Of a DNA stretch of 46,880 nucleotides, positions 1 to 9,632 are shown one piece after another. Origin of the DNA: Paracoccaceae bacterium. GTDB taxonomy: Bacteria; Pseudomonadota; Alphaproteobacteria; Rhodobacterales; Rhodobacteraceae. The DNA is taken from the NCBI GenBank assembly GCA_002697345.1, contig NZVE01000081.1:67376-114255 (forward strand). The letters run 5' to 3'. The notes under the pieces are model-generated. The model was not told the origin of the DNA. It made no database searches and saw only the letters and a list, made by a program, of their open reading frames with translations. A program made the translations under genes and the position numbers. The number at the start of each line of letters is the position of its first letter. Position 1 is the first letter of the stretch.

Positions 1-268
1 GCTCATTTTTTGTTTCTGTATGTTCACTTAAATTACCTTCCGTGATTTCTGCGAGTAATGCCCCAATAGCTACCGTAGTCCCTTCTCCAGAAATTATTTT
101 TCCTAAGATACCATTTATTGGGGCAGGAACCTCTACAGTAACTTTATCAGTTTCGAGCTCACACATCATTTCATCAACAGCAATTGGGTCTCCAACCTTC
201 TTAAACCAAGTTGCGACAGTGGCTTCGGTTACACTCTCTCCAAGCGTCGGTACGCGTACCTGTATCAT
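1..268 (-). CDS. sucB: 2-oxoglutarate dehydrogenase E2 (dihydrolipoamide succinyltransferase), N-terminal part
   Basis: Only the first 89 codons lie in the window; the gene runs off the left edge. The reverse strand reads [20 protein letters not shown] and continues into a lipoyl domain whose motif [14 protein letters not shown] carries the lipoylated lysine. E2 transfers the succinyl group from the E1-bound intermediate to CoA within the 2-oxoglutarate dehydrogenase complex. The ATG at 268 overlaps the sucA stop by four bases (ATGA), so the two genes are translationally coupled in the order sucA-sucB. The acyltransferase and E3-binding domains cannot be seen. The GESVTEATV signature is typical of the succinyltransferase rather than the pyruvate dehydrogenase E2. 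Confidence 0.95.
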   Translation of the reverse strand, partial: MIQVRVPTLGESVTEATVATWFKKVGDPIAVDEMMCELETDKVTVEVPAPINGILGKIISGEGTTVAIGALLAEITEGNLSEHTETKNE

Positions 269-3213
269 TTCTTGCCTCCAAGTGTTAATGCTTCCTCAAT
301 CAGAGCATTCTGCTGTATAATATGTTGAGACGCCAAACCGGTGGCTGGCGATGCAGAAGCTGGCCTTCCAACATATAATGCCCGTTTCACTTTTGCCTTG
401 ATTTTAGTTAGAACCCATTCAATGTTAGGTTCCATAAAAGTCCATGCACCCTGATTTTTTGGCTCTTCTTGGCACCAGATTATTTCGGCATTTTTGAACC
501 TTTTTAACTCATTAATAGCAGCACTTGATGGAAACGGATAAAATTGTTCAAAACGAAGAATATAGATATCATCAATATCTCTTTTATCTCTAGCCTGCTG
601 TAAATCATAATAAACTTTTCCAGAGCATAGGATCACACGCTTAACCATTGAATCTTTCTTTAACTTTAGCGCTGAACCATCCCTCTCAGCGTCATCATGC
701 AAAATGCGGTGGAAGCTAGAGCCTTTTAAAAATTCAGAAACTTTCGAGGTTGCTAATTTATTTCTTAAAAGAGATTTGGGAGTCATTAAAACCAATGGCT
801 TCCTAAATGAACGATGCATTTGACGCCGTAAAATGTGAAAATAATTAGCTGGCGTCGAACAGTTAGCCACTATCCAGTTTTCTCCTCCACACATTTGTAA
901 AAAACGCTCCAATCTTGCAGAAGAGTGTTCTGGACCCTGCCCCTCAAACCCATGAGGTAGCAACATAACCAATCCAGACATTCTTAACCATTTAGACTCT
1001 CCAGAGCTAATAAACTGATCAAACATAATCTGAGCACCGTTAGCAAAGTCTCCAAATTGAGCCTCCCAAAGAACTAAGGAATTTGGTTCAGCTAAGGAAT
1101 ATCCATATTCAAAACCTAGAACTGCATATTCTGAAAGCATAGAGTCAATTACTTCAAACTTTGCTTGTCCCTCTCTAATATTATTAAGAGGATAATACCG
1201 TTGTTCTGTCTTTTGATCCACGAGAGCAGAGTGCCTTTGACTGAATGTTCCTCTTGCTGAATCCTGCCCAGAAAGTCTAACAGGGTATCCCTCTATTAGA
1301 AGTGAACCAAAAGCCAAAGCTTCCGCAGTGGACCAATCTATATCGACACTACCACTAAACATTTTTTGTTTCTCAGAAAGTAATCTCTCTACAGTTCTGT
1401 GCGTTTCAAAATTATTAGGAGTTGCAATCAGGGCCTTACTAATTTCATCAAAGGTTTTTTTTGAAACGAACTTATCACCCCTCTGATACACTTCATTATC
1501 TTTTTTCAGATGCGCCCATTTTCCGGCCAACCAATCCGCCTTACTCGGTTTATAGTTTTTTCCTGCCTCAAACTCGTCATTCAACTTTAATTGAAACTCT
1601 ACCTTGGCTTGCTTCACTTCCTCTAGAGAAACTAAGCCTTCAGCTACGAGTCTCTCCTCATAAAGTGCTAAAGTCGTTTTTTGTTTTTTTATTCTGTTAT
1701 ACATTAATGGGTTTGTGAACATAGGTTCGTCACCCTCATTATGGCCAAAGCGCCGGTAGCAAATTATATCTAAGACTACATCCTTATGAAATATTTGTCG
1801 AAATTCAGTAGCGACTTTTGCTGCGTGAACTACTGCCTCAGGATCATCCCCATTAACATGAAATATTGGTGCTTCGACCATTAATGCAATATCTGTCGGA
1901 TACGGGCTTGATCTACTCAGATGTGGTGCTGTTGTAAAACCTATTTGATTATTCACAATTATATGGATCGTTCCTCCAGTCTTGTGACCACGTAAACCGG
2001 ATAATCCAAAACCTTCCGCTACTACACCTTGCCCAGCAAAAGCTGCATCACCATGTATAAGAACAGGTAAAACGCGACTGCGCTCATGATCATTTAATTG
2101 ATCTTGCTTTGCTCTTGCCTTTCCTAATACGACGGGGTTAACGGCCTCAAGGTGTGAAGGGTTAGCCGACAATGAAAGATGGACCGAGTTACCATCAAAT
2201 TCACGGTCTGAAGAAGCTCCTAGATGGTACTTAACATCCCCAGAACCATCTACATCCTCAGGTTTAGAACTACCACCCTGAAACTCATTGAAAATTGCTT
2301 TATAAGGTTTTGCTAATACGTTTGCTAAGACTGATAGTCTTCCTCGGTGCGGCATGCCAATAATTATATCTTCAACTCCCCTAGCCCCACCACGTTTTAT
2401 TATTTGTTCCATGGCCGGAATAAGACTTTCGCCACCGTCAAGTCCAAACCTCTTAGTCCCCATATACTTCACATGAAGGAATTTCTCAAAGCCTTCTGCT
2501 TCAACAAGTTTATTTAGGATCGCTTTACGACCCCTTCTTGAAAACTGTACCTCTTTGCCTAACCCCTCAATTCGTTCTTTTAACCAACTTGCTTCTTCAC
2601 GGTTTGATATGTGCATATATTGAAGCGCAAAAGTTCCACAGTAAGTTCTCTTAACTATGGATAAAATTTCTCGAATTGAAGCTATTTGCAGACCAAGCAC
2701 ATTATCAATAAAAATTGGCCTATCCATATCAGACTCTTTAAACCCATAACTCTCTGGGTTAAGTTCAGTGTGCTGTGGCTTGTCTTTCATTCCCAAAGGG
2801 TCAAGGTCAGCAGCCAAATGACCAAGAATTCTGTACGCCCTAATTAACATTAAGGCCCTTATGCTATCTAAAACCGCTCTTTTTAATGTGTCCTCTGACA
2901 CAGAGCTATCAGAGTTAGAAGTTAACGTACTTAATTTTTCTGAAACTTTTTGAGCCTGGCCATCATTGAAGAAATTATCACTCTTATTACTTTCGTCAGG
3001 AGGCCAATCTGTTCTAACCCAGCTAGGCCCAATATTACAATCTTCAGTCAGACCTGGAGAACTTTCTAAATTATCAAAAAAACTTTTCCAACTAGAATGA
3101 ACTGCATTGTTGTCTTTTTGATACCTCCGGTAAAGGGTTTCGAGATACAAAGTATTACTACCCTGCATCGCTGAGGAGGAGTCTTGATGTTTATTACTTA
3201 ACTTATCAGACAT
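265..3213 (-). CDS. sucA: 2-oxoglutarate dehydrogenase E1 component
   Basis: Thiamine-diphosphate E1 subunit that decarboxylates 2-oxoglutarate in the TCA cycle. With the ATG at 3213 the product is 982 aa, normal for bacterial SucA. The N-terminal E2-binding segment [13 protein letters not shown] is present, followed by GMPHRGR (about 286-292), NPSHLEAV (about 351-358) and the ThDP-binding GDAAFAGQG (about 388-396). A TTG at 3225 in the same frame would add four residues; ATG is preferred, with a weak GGA about 8 nt upstream. It overlaps sucB by ATGA. The gene follows mdh on the same strand after a gap of about 240 bp that holds two copies of a perfect palindrome (3361-3395), so it probably has its own regulated promoter. 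sucC and sucD, common upstream partners in related bacteria, are absent here. Confidence 0.97.
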   Translation of the reverse strand: MSDKLSNKHQDSSSAMQGSNTLYLETLYRRYQKDNNAVHSSWKSFFDNLESSPGLTEDCNIGPSWVRTDWPPDESNKSDNFFNDGQAQKVSEKLSTLTSNSDSSVSEDTLKRAVLDSIRALMLIRAYRILGHLAADLDPLGMKDKPQHTELNPESYGFKESDMDRPIFIDNVLGLQIASIREILSIVKRTYCGTFALQYMHISNREEASWLKERIEGLGKEVQFSRRGRKAILNKLVEAEGFEKFLHVKYMGTKRFGLDGGESLIPAMEQIIKRGGARGVEDIIIGMPHRGRLSVLANVLAKPYKAIFNEFQGGSSKPEDVDGSGDVKYHLGASSDREFDGNSVHLSLSANPSHLEAVNPVVLGKARAKQDQLNDHERSRVLPVLIHGDAAFAGQGVVAEGFGLSGLRGHKTGGTIHIIVNNQIGFTTAPHLSRSSPYPTDIALMVEAPIFHVNGDDPEAVVHAAKVATEFRQIFHKDVVLDIICYRRFGHNEGDEPMFTNPLMYNRIKKQKTTLALYEERLVAEGLVSLEEVKQAKVEFQLKLNDEFEAGKNYKPSKADWLAGKWAHLKKDNEVYQRGDKFVSKKTFDEISKALIATPNNFETHRTVERLLSEKQKMFSGSVDIDWSTAEALAFGSLLIEGYPVRLSGQDSARGTFSQRHSALVDQKTEQRYYPLNNIREGQAKFEVIDSMLSEYAVLGFEYGYSLAEPNSLVLWEAQFGDFANGAQIMFDQFISSGESKWLRMSGLVMLLPHGFEGQGPEHSSARLERFLQMCGGENWIVANCSTPANYFHILRRQMHRSFRKPLVLMTPKSLLRNKLATSKVSEFLKGSSFHRILHDDAERDGSALKLKKDSMVKRVILCSGKVYYDLQQARDKRDIDDIYILRFEQFYPFPSSAAINELKRFKNAEIIWCQEEPKNQGAWTFMEPNIEWVLTKIKAKVKRALYVGRPASASPATGLASQHIIQQNALIEEALTLGGKK

Positions 3214-3360
3214 AAAATTATCCAACTAATTTTTATAATCTATTGACTACTTGTAAGTGTATCTTCCCAGATGGTAATAGAGCTTATACTCGAGTTAAGT
3301 TTCTGACACGGAAAAATGATAAGATAAACAAAAATATAATAAAAATGTTAAAATAAGTGA

Positions 3361-3395
3361 TTATGTGATCACAATAAAAAATTATGTGATCACAA
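3361..3395. promoter_or_regulatory. tandem palindromic operator candidate upstream of sucA
   Basis: Two copies of TTATGTGATCACAA (3361-3374 and 3382-3395), each containing the perfect 10-bp palindrome TGTGATCACA (3364-3373 and 3385-3394). Their centres are 21 bp apart, two helical turns, so two dimers would bind the same DNA face. The same 10-mer recurs only once more in the window, in front of the GntR-family gene. The sites lie about 150 bp upstream of the sucA start. An AT-rich stretch between them and sucA could hold the promoter, but no strong -35/-10 pair is visible. That the GntR protein is the binder is inference; its GT-N4-AC core is one base wider than the usual FadR-subfamily consensus. 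Confidence 0.6.
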
Positions 3396-3453
3396 ATTCA
3401 ATAAATATCATTAATTACGTGCTATTTAGAGTAAAAAATGCTAAGTTTTTATC

Positions 3454-4479
<1,026 letters not shown>

Positions 4480-4512
4480 CTAAGATCATAAATAATTTGG
4501 TTTTGAGCATAT

Positions 4513-5268
4513 ATGGATATTAGTGCATTTTTTATTTTACTATTAATCCTTGCTGTACTCCTAGCTGGTATTTCAAAAGGAGGCTTCGGTAGCGGAGCAT
4601 CTTTTATATGCATACCTATTCTTGCTCTTGTGATTGAACCCACTCAAGCATTAGGGATTATGTTGCCATTACTAATGGTAATGGATGCTGTTTCTTTAAA
4701 GCTGTATTGGAAAAAATGGGATCATAATAACGCAAAGGTAATCATTCTGGGAGGCTTACTTGGTGTAATTATAGCTATCTTTTTTCATCGAGTAGCAAGC
4801 ACTAACCTGATACAAATACTTCTTGGGTTAATCTCAATAGGTTTTGTTTGCTTTGAAGTACTAAAAAACTCCTTCATACTTAGAATAAGTAGAATGACTT
4901 TTAATAACAAAATAGGCGTATTTATTGGCATCAGTGCCGGCTTCACTAGCTTTATAAGTCACGCAGGTGGACCACCGGTGGCCTTATTTCTTTTATCCCA
5001 AAAAATGAGTAAAACACTTTATCAGTCCACCACAGTAATTTCATTTTGGGCAATAAATATTTTTAAGGTTGTGCCTTATAGCTTTTTAGGTTTTTTTACT
5101 TGGGAAACTATAAAAATGGACATATTATTGGCACCCATTGCAATTTTCGGCACAATAGCTGGCGCTCATGTTCATAAAATTATACCAGAGTCGTTATTTT
5201 TTATTTTTACATATATTTTGTTATTTTTAGCGGGAACAAAACTCCTTTATGATGGGATTCTGACTTGA
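4513..5268 (+). CDS. TauE/SafE-family sulfite or organosulfur exporter, membrane protein
   Basis: A 251-aa, highly hydrophobic protein with about seven or eight predicted membrane segments. The N-terminal repeat has the family-like pattern GISKGGFGSG near residues 23-32, and a second half-repeat has GFTSFISHAGGPPVALFLL. TauE/SafE proteins are proposed to export sulfite, sulfoacetate or related small anions; the substrate here cannot be told from sequence. It lies between divergent mdh and downstream sdhC. A terminator-like hairpin at 5475-5497 may mark the end of its transcript, although about 200 bp separate them. The ATG at 4513 has only a weak upstream purine stretch. Confidence 0.85.
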   Translation: MDISAFFILLLILAVLLAGISKGGFGSGASFICIPILALVIEPTQALGIMLPLLMVMDAVSLKLYWKKWDHNNAKVIILGGLLGVIIAIFFHRVASTNLIQILLGLISIGFVCFEVLKNSFILRISRMTFNNKIGVFIGISAGFTSFISHAGGPPVALFLLSQKMSKTLYQSTTVISFWAINIFKVVPYSFLGFFTWETIKMDILLAPIAIFGTIAGAHVHKIIPESLFFIFTYILLFLAGTKLLYDGILT

Positions 5269-5441
5269 ATAAATTCCTTCAAATGGATTCAAAAAAGTTC
5301 AATTTAATTACTATCATTTATGATTTAAAACTAACTAGGTAGAAATTATTAGTTCGACCAGTATAATCTATTAAAACTATTTCACGCATCATCGATAATC
5401 TTACTAAAAACTGGGACCGCAGGAAAAGGAAGTTAACAAAT

Positions 5442-5483
5442 ATGTGCCAAAATACCGCAATAATAGATTGTTACCGGGAGTGA
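5442..5483 (+). CDS. possible 13-codon leader peptide upstream of sdhC
   Basis: ATG at 5442, TGA at 5481, encoding MCQNTAIIDCYRE. It is preceded by GGAAG with nine bases between it and the ATG, a usable ribosome-binding site. The last codons and stop form the 5' arm of the hairpin at 5475-5491, so a ribosome terminating here would cover that arm. Two of 13 codons are cysteine. The frame is too short for coding statistics, and chance occurrence is possible. Confidence 0.3.
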   Translation: MCQNTAIIDCYRE

Positions 5484-5497
5484 CACTACCGTTTTTT
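5475..5497 (+). terminator. intrinsic terminator-like hairpin between tauE-like gene and sdhC
   Basis: CGGGAGT pairs with ACTACCG around a three-base loop (5475-5491), with one internal G-A mismatch, and is followed directly by six T residues (5492-5497). It is oriented for plus-strand transcription. It could end the TauE-family transcript or attenuate a transcript that continues into sdhC, whose start codon lies only 43 bases further on. Confidence 0.6.
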
Positions 5498-5539
5498 GTG
5501 TTATCTATGTTTTAACTTATCTTTTCTTTAGGATTTTAA

Positions 5540-5923
5540 ATGAAAGAACCAACGAAGAACAAACGGCCTCTTTCACCCCATTTATCGATTTATAGACCTG
5601 AATTCACTTCAGTAACATCAATTTTTACTCGTATAACTGGGAATGCACTCTTAATCGCATCGCTACTAATAGTGTGGTGGATTTTCGCTGTTTCAGTAAG
5701 CTCAGAACACGTTCAGACTGTAAATAAGATATTAAATAGCTGGTTTGTCAAAATAATATTGTTTTTATCCCTTTGGGCATTTTGGTACCACTTTTTAGCG
5801 GGGCTGAGGCACTTATATTGGGATACTGGCCGCGGATTTGATCTTATCCATGCAAAATATCTTGCATATGGCGTGATAGCGGGATCTTTCATTCTAACAT
5901 TATTGACAGCAATTAGTCTCTGA
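5540..5923 (+). CDS. sdhC: succinate dehydrogenase cytochrome b556 subunit
   Basis: First membrane anchor of complex II, 127 aa with three membrane spans. The N-terminal family signature RPLSPHLSIYRP is present (9-20), as is the SdhC motif H84-FLAGLR-H91-LYWD. The first histidine of that motif is the expected haem b ligand. Together with SdhD it binds quinone and anchors the SdhAB catalytic part to the inner membrane. SD AGGA lies about 8 nt before the ATG. Eight bases separate it from sdhD, so the genes form an operon. Confidence 0.96.
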   Translation: MKEPTKNKRPLSPHLSIYRPEFTSVTSIFTRITGNALLIASLLIVWWIFAVSVSSEHVQTVNKILNSWFVKIILFLSLWAFWYHFLAGLRHLYWDTGRGFDLIHAKYLAYGVIAGSFILTLLTAISL

Positions 5924-5931
5924 AAGAAAAA

Positions 5932-6303
5932 ATGAATTATTTTAAAATTATAAATCCAAGAGTATTTTTTCAAAAACCTGGTAATGGCACAGACAAACAT
6001 ATTCGAATGATAATCACATCAGTTATTTTAGCCGTAGTAGCTCCAATTTTTATTTTCACTTTTGGTAAGATATTGGGTTCTAGCTATGAAGACGCAAATA
6101 TTTTTTTCTTAAAACCTACCAACGCCATTGTAGTAATTCTAACTATGTGCGTAGGTTTGCTACACTTTAGATTTGGTGTACAAACTTTAATTGAAGATTA
6201 TGTAAGGGGTTCAGCAAAAACGGTACTCCTAACTATAGCAAGTTTAATTTGCTACAGTGCAATTGCTATAACTTTTATTTCAATAATCCGAATCTACTTC
6301 TAA
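5932..6303 (+). CDS. sdhD: succinate dehydrogenase membrane anchor subunit
   Basis: Second membrane anchor of complex II, 123 aa with three hydrophobic segments. The motif [14 protein letters not shown] matches the conserved H-x3-G-x-Q-x2-x2-DYV region near the quinone site of SdhD. It follows sdhC by eight bases and precedes sdhA by 20, so co-expression is expected. SdhD is poorly conserved in general; identification rests on this motif and on its position. Confidence 0.93.
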   Translation: MNYFKIINPRVFFQKPGNGTDKHIRMIITSVILAVVAPIFIFTFGKILGSSYEDANIFFLKPTNAIVVILTMCVGLLHFRFGVQTLIEDYVRGSAKTVLLTIASLICYSAIAITFISIIRIYF

Positions 6304-6323
6304 ACTCCTGGAGACAATCGCAA

Positions 6324-8126
6324 ATGCAATCTTATAAATATGAAACCCATGAATATGATGTTGTAGTTGTGGGGGCTGGTGGTGCCGGACTAAGGGCCAC
6401 TTTAGGTATGGCAGAGCAGGGTTTAAAAACTGCCTGTGTAACAAAAGTATTTCCAACCAGATCTCACACAGTTGCAGCTCAGGGAGGAATAGCCGCATCT
6501 CTCTCAAATATGGGTCCAGATAATTGGCAGTGGCACATGTACGATACAGTAAAAGGATCCGACTGGCTTGGTGATACTGACGCGATGGAGTACCTGGCGA
6601 GAGAAGCTCCTAAAGCCGTTTATGAGTTAGAACACTATGGGGTACCTTTCTCAAGGACAGAGGAAGGTAAAATATATCAACGGCCTTTTGGGGGACATAC
6701 AACAGAGTTTGGTGAAGGGCCTCCTGTACAACGAACATGCGCAGCGGCAGATAGAACAGGTCACGCAATGCTACATACTCTTTACGGACAATCATTAAAG
6801 AATAATGCTGAGTTCTATATCGAATACTTTGCTATTGACCTTATAATGACGCCCGACGGCACTTGCACAGGTGTTTTATGTTGGAAATTAGAAGATGGAA
6901 CTTTACATCTTTTTTCAGCAAAAATGGTTGTTTTAGCGACTGGTGGGTACGGTCGTGCATACTTTTCTGCAACCTCTGCACACACTTGTACTGGAGATGG
7001 AGGAGGCTTAGTTGCAAGAGCAGGATTACCTCTACAAGATATGGAGTTCGTTCAATTCCATCCAACAGGAATATATGGTGCGGGCTGTTTAATTACCGAA
7101 GGTGCCAGAGGTGAAGGTGGATATCTAACTAATTCCTCAGGTGAACGTTTTATGGAACGGTATGCCCCAACCTATAAAGATCTAGCTTCTAGAGATGTTG
7201 TATCAAGATGTATGACTATGGAAATCCGTGAGGGTCGCGGGGTAGGCGAGCACTCAGACCATATTCATCTTAACCTCAACCATCTTCCTGCTGAAACTTT
7301 AGCAACTAGGTTACCAGGAATATCAGAAAGTGCTCGAATTTTTGCAGGTGTTGATTTAACAAAAGACCCCGTCCCTGTTCTTCCAACTGTGCATTATAAT
7401 ATGGGCGGAATCCCAACTAATTATTGGGGTGAAGTTTTATCTCCAACAGATACTGATCATGATCGAGTGGTTCCAGGGTTAATGGCTGTCGGAGAAGCAG
7501 GGTGTGCGTCTGTTCATGGAGCAAACAGATTAGGCTCTAATTCTCTGATAGATTTAGTAGTTTTTGGGCGGGCAGCAGGTATTCGAGCAGGCAAAGTTGT
7601 AGACAGAAAATCTCCTAACCCTACAATTTCTTCAAATGAGGTTGATAAAATATTAAATAGATTTGATAACCTACGTTATTCAAAAGGCGCTATTCCTACC
7701 GCTGATCTTAGACTTGAAATGCAAAAAACAATGCAATCTGACGCCGCAGTCTTCAGGACTGACAAGACTTTAGCAGAAGGTGTAGAAAAAATGAACGCCG
7801 TATCTAAAAAGATGTTGGACATCCAAGTTACTGATCGTTCAATGATTTGGAATTCTGACCTTATGGAAACACTAGAGTTAACAAATTTAATGCCAAATGC
7901 GATAGCAACTATTGTTGCGGCAGAAGCCCGAAAAGAAAGCCGCGGAGCACACGCGCATGAAGACTACCCTGAGCGAGATGATGAAGCGTGGCGCAAACAC
8001 TCCTTAGTGTATTGTGGAGAAAGCACATCATTAAAATACAGAGATGTACACCTAAAGCCTTTAACACAACAAAAAGACGGTGGCATCGACCTAAAGAAAA
8101 TTGCTCCAAAAGCACGGGTTTACTAA
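6324..8126 (+). CDS. sdhA: succinate dehydrogenase flavoprotein subunit
   Basis: FAD-containing catalytic subunit of complex II, oxidising succinate to fumarate; 600 aa, the usual length. Visible are the dinucleotide-binding GAGGAGL (17-23), the covalent FAD site [10 protein letters not shown] with H48, the substrate-site segment [21 protein letters not shown] and the C-terminal [18 protein letters not shown]. The ATG at 6324 follows a TGGAG Shine-Dalgarno. The open frame extends upstream into sdhD but without a good start. The Fe-S subunit gene sdhB, normally next, is missing: the following gene is convergent, with its stop 18 bp away. Confidence 0.97.
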   Translation: MQSYKYETHEYDVVVVGAGGAGLRATLGMAEQGLKTACVTKVFPTRSHTVAAQGGIAASLSNMGPDNWQWHMYDTVKGSDWLGDTDAMEYLAREAPKAVYELEHYGVPFSRTEEGKIYQRPFGGHTTEFGEGPPVQRTCAAADRTGHAMLHTLYGQSLKNNAEFYIEYFAIDLIMTPDGTCTGVLCWKLEDGTLHLFSAKMVVLATGGYGRAYFSATSAHTCTGDGGGLVARAGLPLQDMEFVQFHPTGIYGAGCLITEGARGEGGYLTNSSGERFMERYAPTYKDLASRDVVSRCMTMEIREGRGVGEHSDHIHLNLNHLPAETLATRLPGISESARIFAGVDLTKDPVPVLPTVHYNMGGIPTNYWGEVLSPTDTDHDRVVPGLMAVGEAGCASVHGANRLGSNSLIDLVVFGRAAGIRAGKVVDRKSPNPTISSNEVDKILNRFDNLRYSKGAIPTADLRLEMQKTMQSDAAVFRTDKTLAEGVEKMNAVSKKMLDIQVTDRSMIWNSDLMETLELTNLMPNAIATIVAAEARKESRGAHAHEDYPERDDEAWRKHSLVYCGESTSLKYRDVHLKPLTQQKDGGIDLKKIAPKARVY

Positions 8127-8144
8127 AATCTTTAAGTTCATATT

Positions 8145-8807
8145 CTAATTAGAGCTGGCAAAACCATTTAGAACAAGGGTTTGGGCAATTCCAAGTCCCA
8201 ATTTACGGGTATTTTCAGAGTTCAAATGCAATCCATCTATTGGGTCTGGCTCGCAAAAACTAGAGGCATCTGCAAAATATGTATCCTGCTCAGCCGCCAA
8301 GTCTCCATATAGCTTAGACAGTTCGGGCAACCACAGTGTAAGATCATTCAATTCGGGATGACCTTCTCCTTTCACAGAAGATAATGGCAAACAATTTGGA
8401 GGAGAGACTATCATCACTTTAGGAGGCTTGATATTAGGCACAGAACTTCCTGTAGCTAACGGCAAATCTCTCACAGTAGAAATCAAAGTCCGCATTGCAT
8501 TGGCTGTATCTTGTGGCTTGCGTCCAGCTAATGCAAAAGGGTCATTCGTTCCCAGCGCTAAAATGACAAGATCCAGTGGGGCAGCTTGTTGCAGCGCTAC
8601 AGGTAAGTACGTTAAACCATTTCGTCCGGGTTTGTCTTCAAATTCAAGATCTGTGGTCCTTCCTCCAAGGCCAGCTTCCCATACGGTTACCCCTTGTAAA
8701 GTAGCAGCAAGAACATTTGGCCAACGATCTACAAAACGGTGACGATCTTTTTTGCTCGCATTACGCCCCCAAACAAGAGAATCTCCAAAAACTAATATTG
8801 ACTTCAT
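8145..8807 (-). CDS. SGNH/GDSL-family hydrolase (arylesterase-like)
   Basis: A 220-aa protein with the SGNH blocks: block I FGDSLVWG with nucleophile S10, a block II glycine region around GLGGRTTDLE, block III GTNDPF and block V DGLHLN with the catalytic Asp and His. The family hydrolyses esters, thioesters or acetyl groups. The rhamnogalacturonan-acetylesterase/arylesterase-like arrangement here does not reveal the substrate. There is no signal peptide, so it is probably cytoplasmic. It is convergent with sdhA. The gene lies 106 bp downstream of the GntR-family gene on the same strand and could be co-transcribed with it. Confidence 0.88.
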   Translation of the reverse strand: MKSILVFGDSLVWGRNASKKDRHRFVDRWPNVLAATLQGVTVWEAGLGGRTTDLEFEDKPGRNGLTYLPVALQQAAPLDLVILALGTNDPFALAGRKPQDTANAMRTLISTVRDLPLATGSSVPNIKPPKVMIVSPPNCLPLSSVKGEGHPELNDLTLWLPELSKLYGDLAAEQDTYFADASSFCEPDPIDGLHLNSENTRKLGLGIAQTLVLNGFASSN

Positions 8808-8913
8808 TAAGAACCTTTAAGCTACTAATTAAATATATTTAAAAACACAGGAGCGGTAAACTGGCAAGAGTTTAGTATTGATGTGGATTTAGTATTTTAT
8901 CTAATCTTTTAAA

Positions 8914-9594
8914 CTATTGAGCCAAAAGTTTAAGGCCTTGTGTGACATCAGCTTTAACAGCCAAACGTAAACTAGGCTCATCACCCAACTTCAAAGCCTC
9001 TATAATCGATTGATGGTGTTGGGGAGAATTAGTTCGCTGCAATTTACCATATAAACTCCTCATCGTTGGACCCAACTGTAACCAAACCGTTTCCAATAGA
9101 GCAAGTGTCGCTGGCGCTTGAGCTCTCAAATATAGAGACCTATGAAATTCTAGATTATACCTGATATAATCTACAGAGCTCTCCGCCCTTATGGCCTTCC
9201 CAATAAAATCGTTAGTAGTTTCTAATCTTTCTATTAATGCTGAATGAGCGCGCGGCAGCGCACGAGTTGCAAGGTCTGGTTCCAAAAGGGCGCGTAACGA
9301 GGCCAACTCCTCTATTCGATCGTTTGTTAACTCTGGTGTAGAAATTCTACCAGAAATAGAGAGGTTTAATGCGCCTTCTGCTACTAAACGCCTTACTGCT
9401 TCTCGGATCGGAGTCATAGAAACCCCAAACTCTTTCCCTACTCCTCTTAAGGTCATAGAGGTTCCAGGAAAAACCTCTCCATGCATTATTAGAGATCTCA
9501 AACGCCGATAAATATATTCATTTGCAGAACCTGTAGGAACCTCGGAGTTAACTTCCAAACCTAAGCTAAACTGTTTTAATTTACCTTTACTCAT
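8914..9594 (-). CDS. GntR-family (FadR subfamily, FCD domain) transcriptional regulator
   Basis: A 226-aa regulator. The N-terminal winged helix-turn-helix spans about 25-85 with LRGVGKEFGVSMTPIREAVRRL, and an all-helical FCD effector domain follows (about 95-220). FCD proteins usually sense small carboxylates through a metal held by Asp and His residues. Here N147, H151 and H193/H194 occupy that region, and the position of the last ligand appears to be D216 rather than His, so effector or metal binding may differ. A perfect TGTGATCACA palindrome at 9602-9611 ends eight bases before its ATG, suggesting autoregulation. The same palindrome is doubled upstream of sucA. No canonical SD is visible between the palindrome and the ATG. 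Confidence 0.92.
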   Translation of the reverse strand: MSKGKLKQFSLGLEVNSEVPTGSANEYIYRRLRSLIMHGEVFPGTSMTLRGVGKEFGVSMTPIREAVRRLVAEGALNLSISGRISTPELTNDRIEELASLRALLEPDLATRALPRAHSALIERLETTNDFIGKAIRAESSVDYIRYNLEFHRSLYLRAQAPATLALLETVWLQLGPTMRSLYGKLQRTNSPQHHQSIIEALKLGDEPSLRLAVKADVTQGLKLLAQ

Positions 9595-9601
9595 GTCAGT
9601 A

Positions 9602-9611
9602 TGTGATCACA
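9602..9611. promoter_or_regulatory. palindromic operator candidate at the gntR-type regulator start
   Basis: Perfect palindrome TGTGATCACA, identical to the two copies upstream of sucA. It sits seven bases before the start codon of the regulator and 22 bases downstream of the stop of the preceding gene. A weak -10-like TATTAT occurs just upstream on the minus strand, which would put the palindrome near the transcription start, a position expected for autorepression. Confidence 0.6.
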
Positions 9612-9632
9612 AAATTAAATAATAGCAAACCC

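Larger units (their letters stand above)
5269..5539 (+). promoter_or_regulatory. sdhC leader region: TATAAT box, short upstream frame and hairpin
   Basis: This 271-bp gap contains a consensus -10 box, TATAAT, at 5362-5367 with no good -35 at 16-18 bp. Downstream, a purine-rich AGGAAAAGGAAG precedes an ATG at 5442 that opens a 13-codon frame, MCQNTAIIDCYRE, ending with TGA at 5481-5483. That stop lies inside a terminator-like hairpin (5475-5497). sdhC then has its own SD (AGGA) before 5540. The arrangement looks like a translated leader with an attenuator, or a small RNA of about 125 nt ending at the hairpin. Either reading is inference. Confidence 0.45.
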
